Part shown: positions 6,574-7,820 of the stretch, one piece after another
Position numbering within the stretch: the stretch's first letter is position 1
How the letters are laid out: every line of letters begins with the position of its first letter
Origin: an uncultured Bacteroidales bacterium
Lineage (GTDB): Bacteria > Bacteroidota > Bacteroidia > Bacteroidales > Muribaculaceae
Direction: 5' to 3'
NCBI GenBank assembly: GCA_945828175.1
Contig: CALZQD010000068.1
Span: 1 to 7,820, forward strand
Length of the DNA: 7,820 nucleotides
Position numbers and translations under genes: made by a program
The notes under the pieces: generated by a model
Told to the model about the DNA's origin: nothing
Seen by the model: only the letters and a program-made list of their open reading frames with translations
Database searches by the model: none

Positions 6574-7373
6574 ATAAAATAGTTATACTTATATTTTTAT
6601 TGTTATGTTGCTGTTGCTCATTTGATTGTCGGTTGGGAAAATCCAATAATTCTATCGAGTCGGCGATTGATTCTCTTGAGCGTGAATTTGAGGACAGCAT
6701 AGCTCGGATTCCATTAATGACATATTCGGATGACGAATCACGATTTGTAGAAAGCTTCATAGGTTATGTCGAAGAATGCCGTAAAAGTGTGAAAGACAAG
6801 AACCCCAAGTATGATTATGCAGGCATCTTTATGCCGCAGGCCCTAAGATACAATCTTGATTCAGCCGAGTTTGTCGCATCGCCCGGGCCTACCGATTCCC
6901 AAATATCGGTATCGGTTGATACTATAGTCTATAATGAAGACGGCACTATCGGGGTCGCTCTGTTAGTCGTCGAACGCCATTTTGATAACATCGCCGGACT
7001 GCGAAATGAAAAACATACATTTAACGCTTATGCTATGGTTGGTGTGCGCAGCTTTAAACGACACCACTTCGATACTTATCCTCTGCCTTTAAAGTCAGTC
7101 GAATCAGTTGAATCACACGCAAAGGCCTCCGAGGGAATCAGACGATACTATTTCGACGAAATTCAAACCGACAGTATGCCTAAATTCCCGTCAAGTGGTA
7201 ATCAAGAGCCGGTATACACTCTCGACAATCCCGAATTTTTTAAAATGCAACGAATTTTCGGCAAAGACGAAAACGGCGTTTACTTTTGTACTTTTTATCC
7301 TTCTGAGGTCTATGGTATTCCGTACAATAAGCCTTATCAATTCAAAAGCCAGTCAAAGTATTATGATAAGTAA
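6570..7373 (+). CDS. Second lipoprotein, divergent paralogue of the first
   Basis: This 267-residue exported protein starts at an ATG overlapping the previous stop by 4 nt (ATGA, 6570-6573). The N-terminus is hydrophobic (IVILIFLLL) and runs straight into four cysteines (13-16), followed by another at 20. One of these is probably lipidated, although the lipobox is not textbook. Matching segments with the upstream protein include DTIVYNEDGTIGVALLVV against DTLLYNSDSLLCVAIIDI, TFNAYAM with TYPLP against RFDTYAV with LYPAP, and IFGKDENGVYFCTFYP against IFSKNRFGYYVFQYYP, in the same order. So the two are tandem, diverged copies of one family. It may be a second immunity protein, immunity kept from an earlier toxin, or a partner of the first. 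No terminator is visible after it. Confidence 0.75.
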   Translation: MNKIVILIFLLLCCCCSFDCRLGKSNNSIESAIDSLEREFEDSIARIPLMTYSDDESRFVESFIGYVEECRKSVKDKNPKYDYAGIFMPQALRYNLDSAEFVASPGPTDSQISVSVDTIVYNEDGTIGVALLVVERHFDNIAGLRNEKHTFNAYAMVGVRSFKRHHFDTYPLPLKSVESVESHAKASEGIRRYYFDEIQTDSMPKFPSSGNQEPVYTLDNPEFFKMQRIFGKDENGVYFCTFYPSEVYGIPYNKPYQFKSQSKYYDK

Positions 7374-7393
7374 ATAATGAAATATAGAATTTT

Positions 7394-7483
7394 ATGCTAA
7401 TGCAATTCGCTACAATAATAATAGCCTTGGTGGCGGGTGTGGCTGCCGGGGCGCAAATAAATTCAGCCAAATGCCAATCTTAG
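7394..7483 (+). pseudogene. Orphan signal-peptide-like fragment
   Basis: The gap 7374-7470 contains a 29-codon frame starting at the ATG at 7394 and ending at TAG 7481-7483. Its product has a good Sec signal-peptide shape, with a hydrophobic FATIIIALVAGVAAGAQ ending in an AxA-Q cleavage-like site. It then reads a few residues and stops. The composition becomes GC-rich from about 7424. It lies just before the second Rhs core but in a different frame. It could be the beheaded start of a full-length exported Rhs protein whose middle was deleted, or chance. A seven-codon frame at 7377-7400 (MKYRILC) precedes it. I see no TAnnTTTG promoter element in this gap. Confidence 0.35.
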
Positions 7484-7820
7484 GATTACAAAATATAGGC
7501 AATGAAATGTCTCCGTCGCGGAGCCGGCTCGTCGCGACGCGATATTATTACGGCGACGGCACGGTCTGCCGCGGTGACAGCGTTGTCATGACGCGCTTCG
7601 GCGGGGGATATTTCGACGGCGCGGGCAAGCCCTGCTATGAACTCGCCGACTATCAGGGCAATATCACGACAGTCATCGACAGTGACGGAACCATAGTCAG
7701 TCACACAGGCTTTTATCCCTACGGACAGCCGTGGCGACGCCCGGGCGAACTGCAGTGGCTCTACGGCGGCAAGGAATGGCTCGGCGCCGACGGCCGCGAC
7801 GAATACGACTTCCACGCCCG
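7471..7820 (+). CDS. Second orphan Rhs core, partial (open at right edge)
   Basis: This frame encodes the same Rhs core segment as residues 21 onward of the upstream Rhs gene (PSRSRLVATRYYYGDG ... DEYDFHAR), with 8 amino-acid differences over 102 codons. It runs off the window before the variable toxin region. ATG at 7471 gives a 14-residue leader before the shared sequence; ATG at 7507 gives two residues. The frame is actually open back to 7381. Neither leader resembles that of the first copy, and no promoter element is evident upstream. It is probably the next orphan core-toxin cassette of an array, or a promoterless relic. Confidence 0.7.
   Translation, partial: MPILGLQNIGNEMSPSRSRLVATRYYYGDGTVCRGDSVVMTRFGGGYFDGAGKPCYELADYQGNITTVIDSDGTIVSHTGFYPYGQPWRRPGELQWLYGGKEWLGADGRDEYDFHA
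7513..7820 (+). repeat. Rhs core direct repeat, copy 2
   Basis: This is the partner of 4685-4992, offset by 2,828 bases, ungapped and about 92% identical. The densest cluster of differences falls in the codons for DGAGKPCYE here against DASGRAHYE in copy 1. It continues beyond the window. Confidence 0.95.
7514..7539. repeat. 26-nt near-palindrome at the left boundary of core copy 2
   Basis: It is identical to the element at 4686-4711: CGTCGCG and CGCGACG arms around GAGCCGGCTC. It again starts one base after homology between the copies begins, although the sequences before it are unrelated. Confidence 0.6.

Noticed and set aside
7486..7815. Minus-strand frame near the right edge, mirrored opposite the first core
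   Set aside because: It is antisense to the Rhs core, and the same shadow frame appears opposite core copy 1 simply because the DNA is repeated.
4685..7820. Insertion sequence or transposon explaining the paired repeats
   Set aside because: The repeats are coding Rhs core in direct orientation, and there is no transposase and no target-site duplication.

Overview
The window looks like chromosomal DNA of a Bacteroidota member, most likely order Bacteroidales. A high-GC gut or oral lineage such as the Muribaculaceae is a guess. The support is two good matches to the Bacteroidetes -7 promoter element (TAnnTTTG), little Shine-Dalgarno signal, a type IX secretion (Por)-like C-terminal tail at the left edge, a patatin fused to an outer-membrane barrel, and an Rhs-type toxin cassette with lipoprotein partners.

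The left half (1-4480) is ordinary, GC-rich chromosome (about 62% GC in a line I counted). It holds the 3' part of a very small exported protein ending in a sorting-type tail (1-210), a strong hairpin terminator (238-264), and a Bacteroidetes promoter (about 253-284). These are followed by a tightly overlapping three-gene operon: a low-molecular-weight protein tyrosine phosphatase (304-855), a phosphoserine phosphatase SerB with tandem ACT domains (852-2081), and a patatin-like phospholipase with POTRA and beta-barrel regions (from about 2147 to 4480).

The right half (4481-7820) is an accessory island. A perfect TAnnTTTG promoter (4564-4594) drives a truncated, orphan Rhs gene (4625-5770). 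Its first ~160 residues are Rhs core and its AT-rich C-terminal ~220 residues look like an alpha/beta-hydrolase (lipase-like) toxin with a HSMG nucleophile elbow. Two lipoprotein genes follow (5767-6573 and 6570-7373), joined to it and to each other by 4-nt ATGA overlaps. The two lipoproteins resemble each other and are the best candidates for tandem immunity proteins.

The window then runs into a second Rhs core copy (7513-7820, open at the right edge). It is about 92% identical to the first over 308 ungapped bases. Both copies begin with the same sharp left boundary, which coincides with a 26-nt near-palindrome. The most interesting reading is a cassette array. One promoter-bearing expression slot is followed by a promoterless core, and the core repeats lie in the same reading phase. 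Homologous recombination between them would excise the current toxin-immunity module and fuse the expressed leader in frame to whatever toxin lies beyond the right edge. No RNA genes, IS elements or CRISPR arrays were seen.
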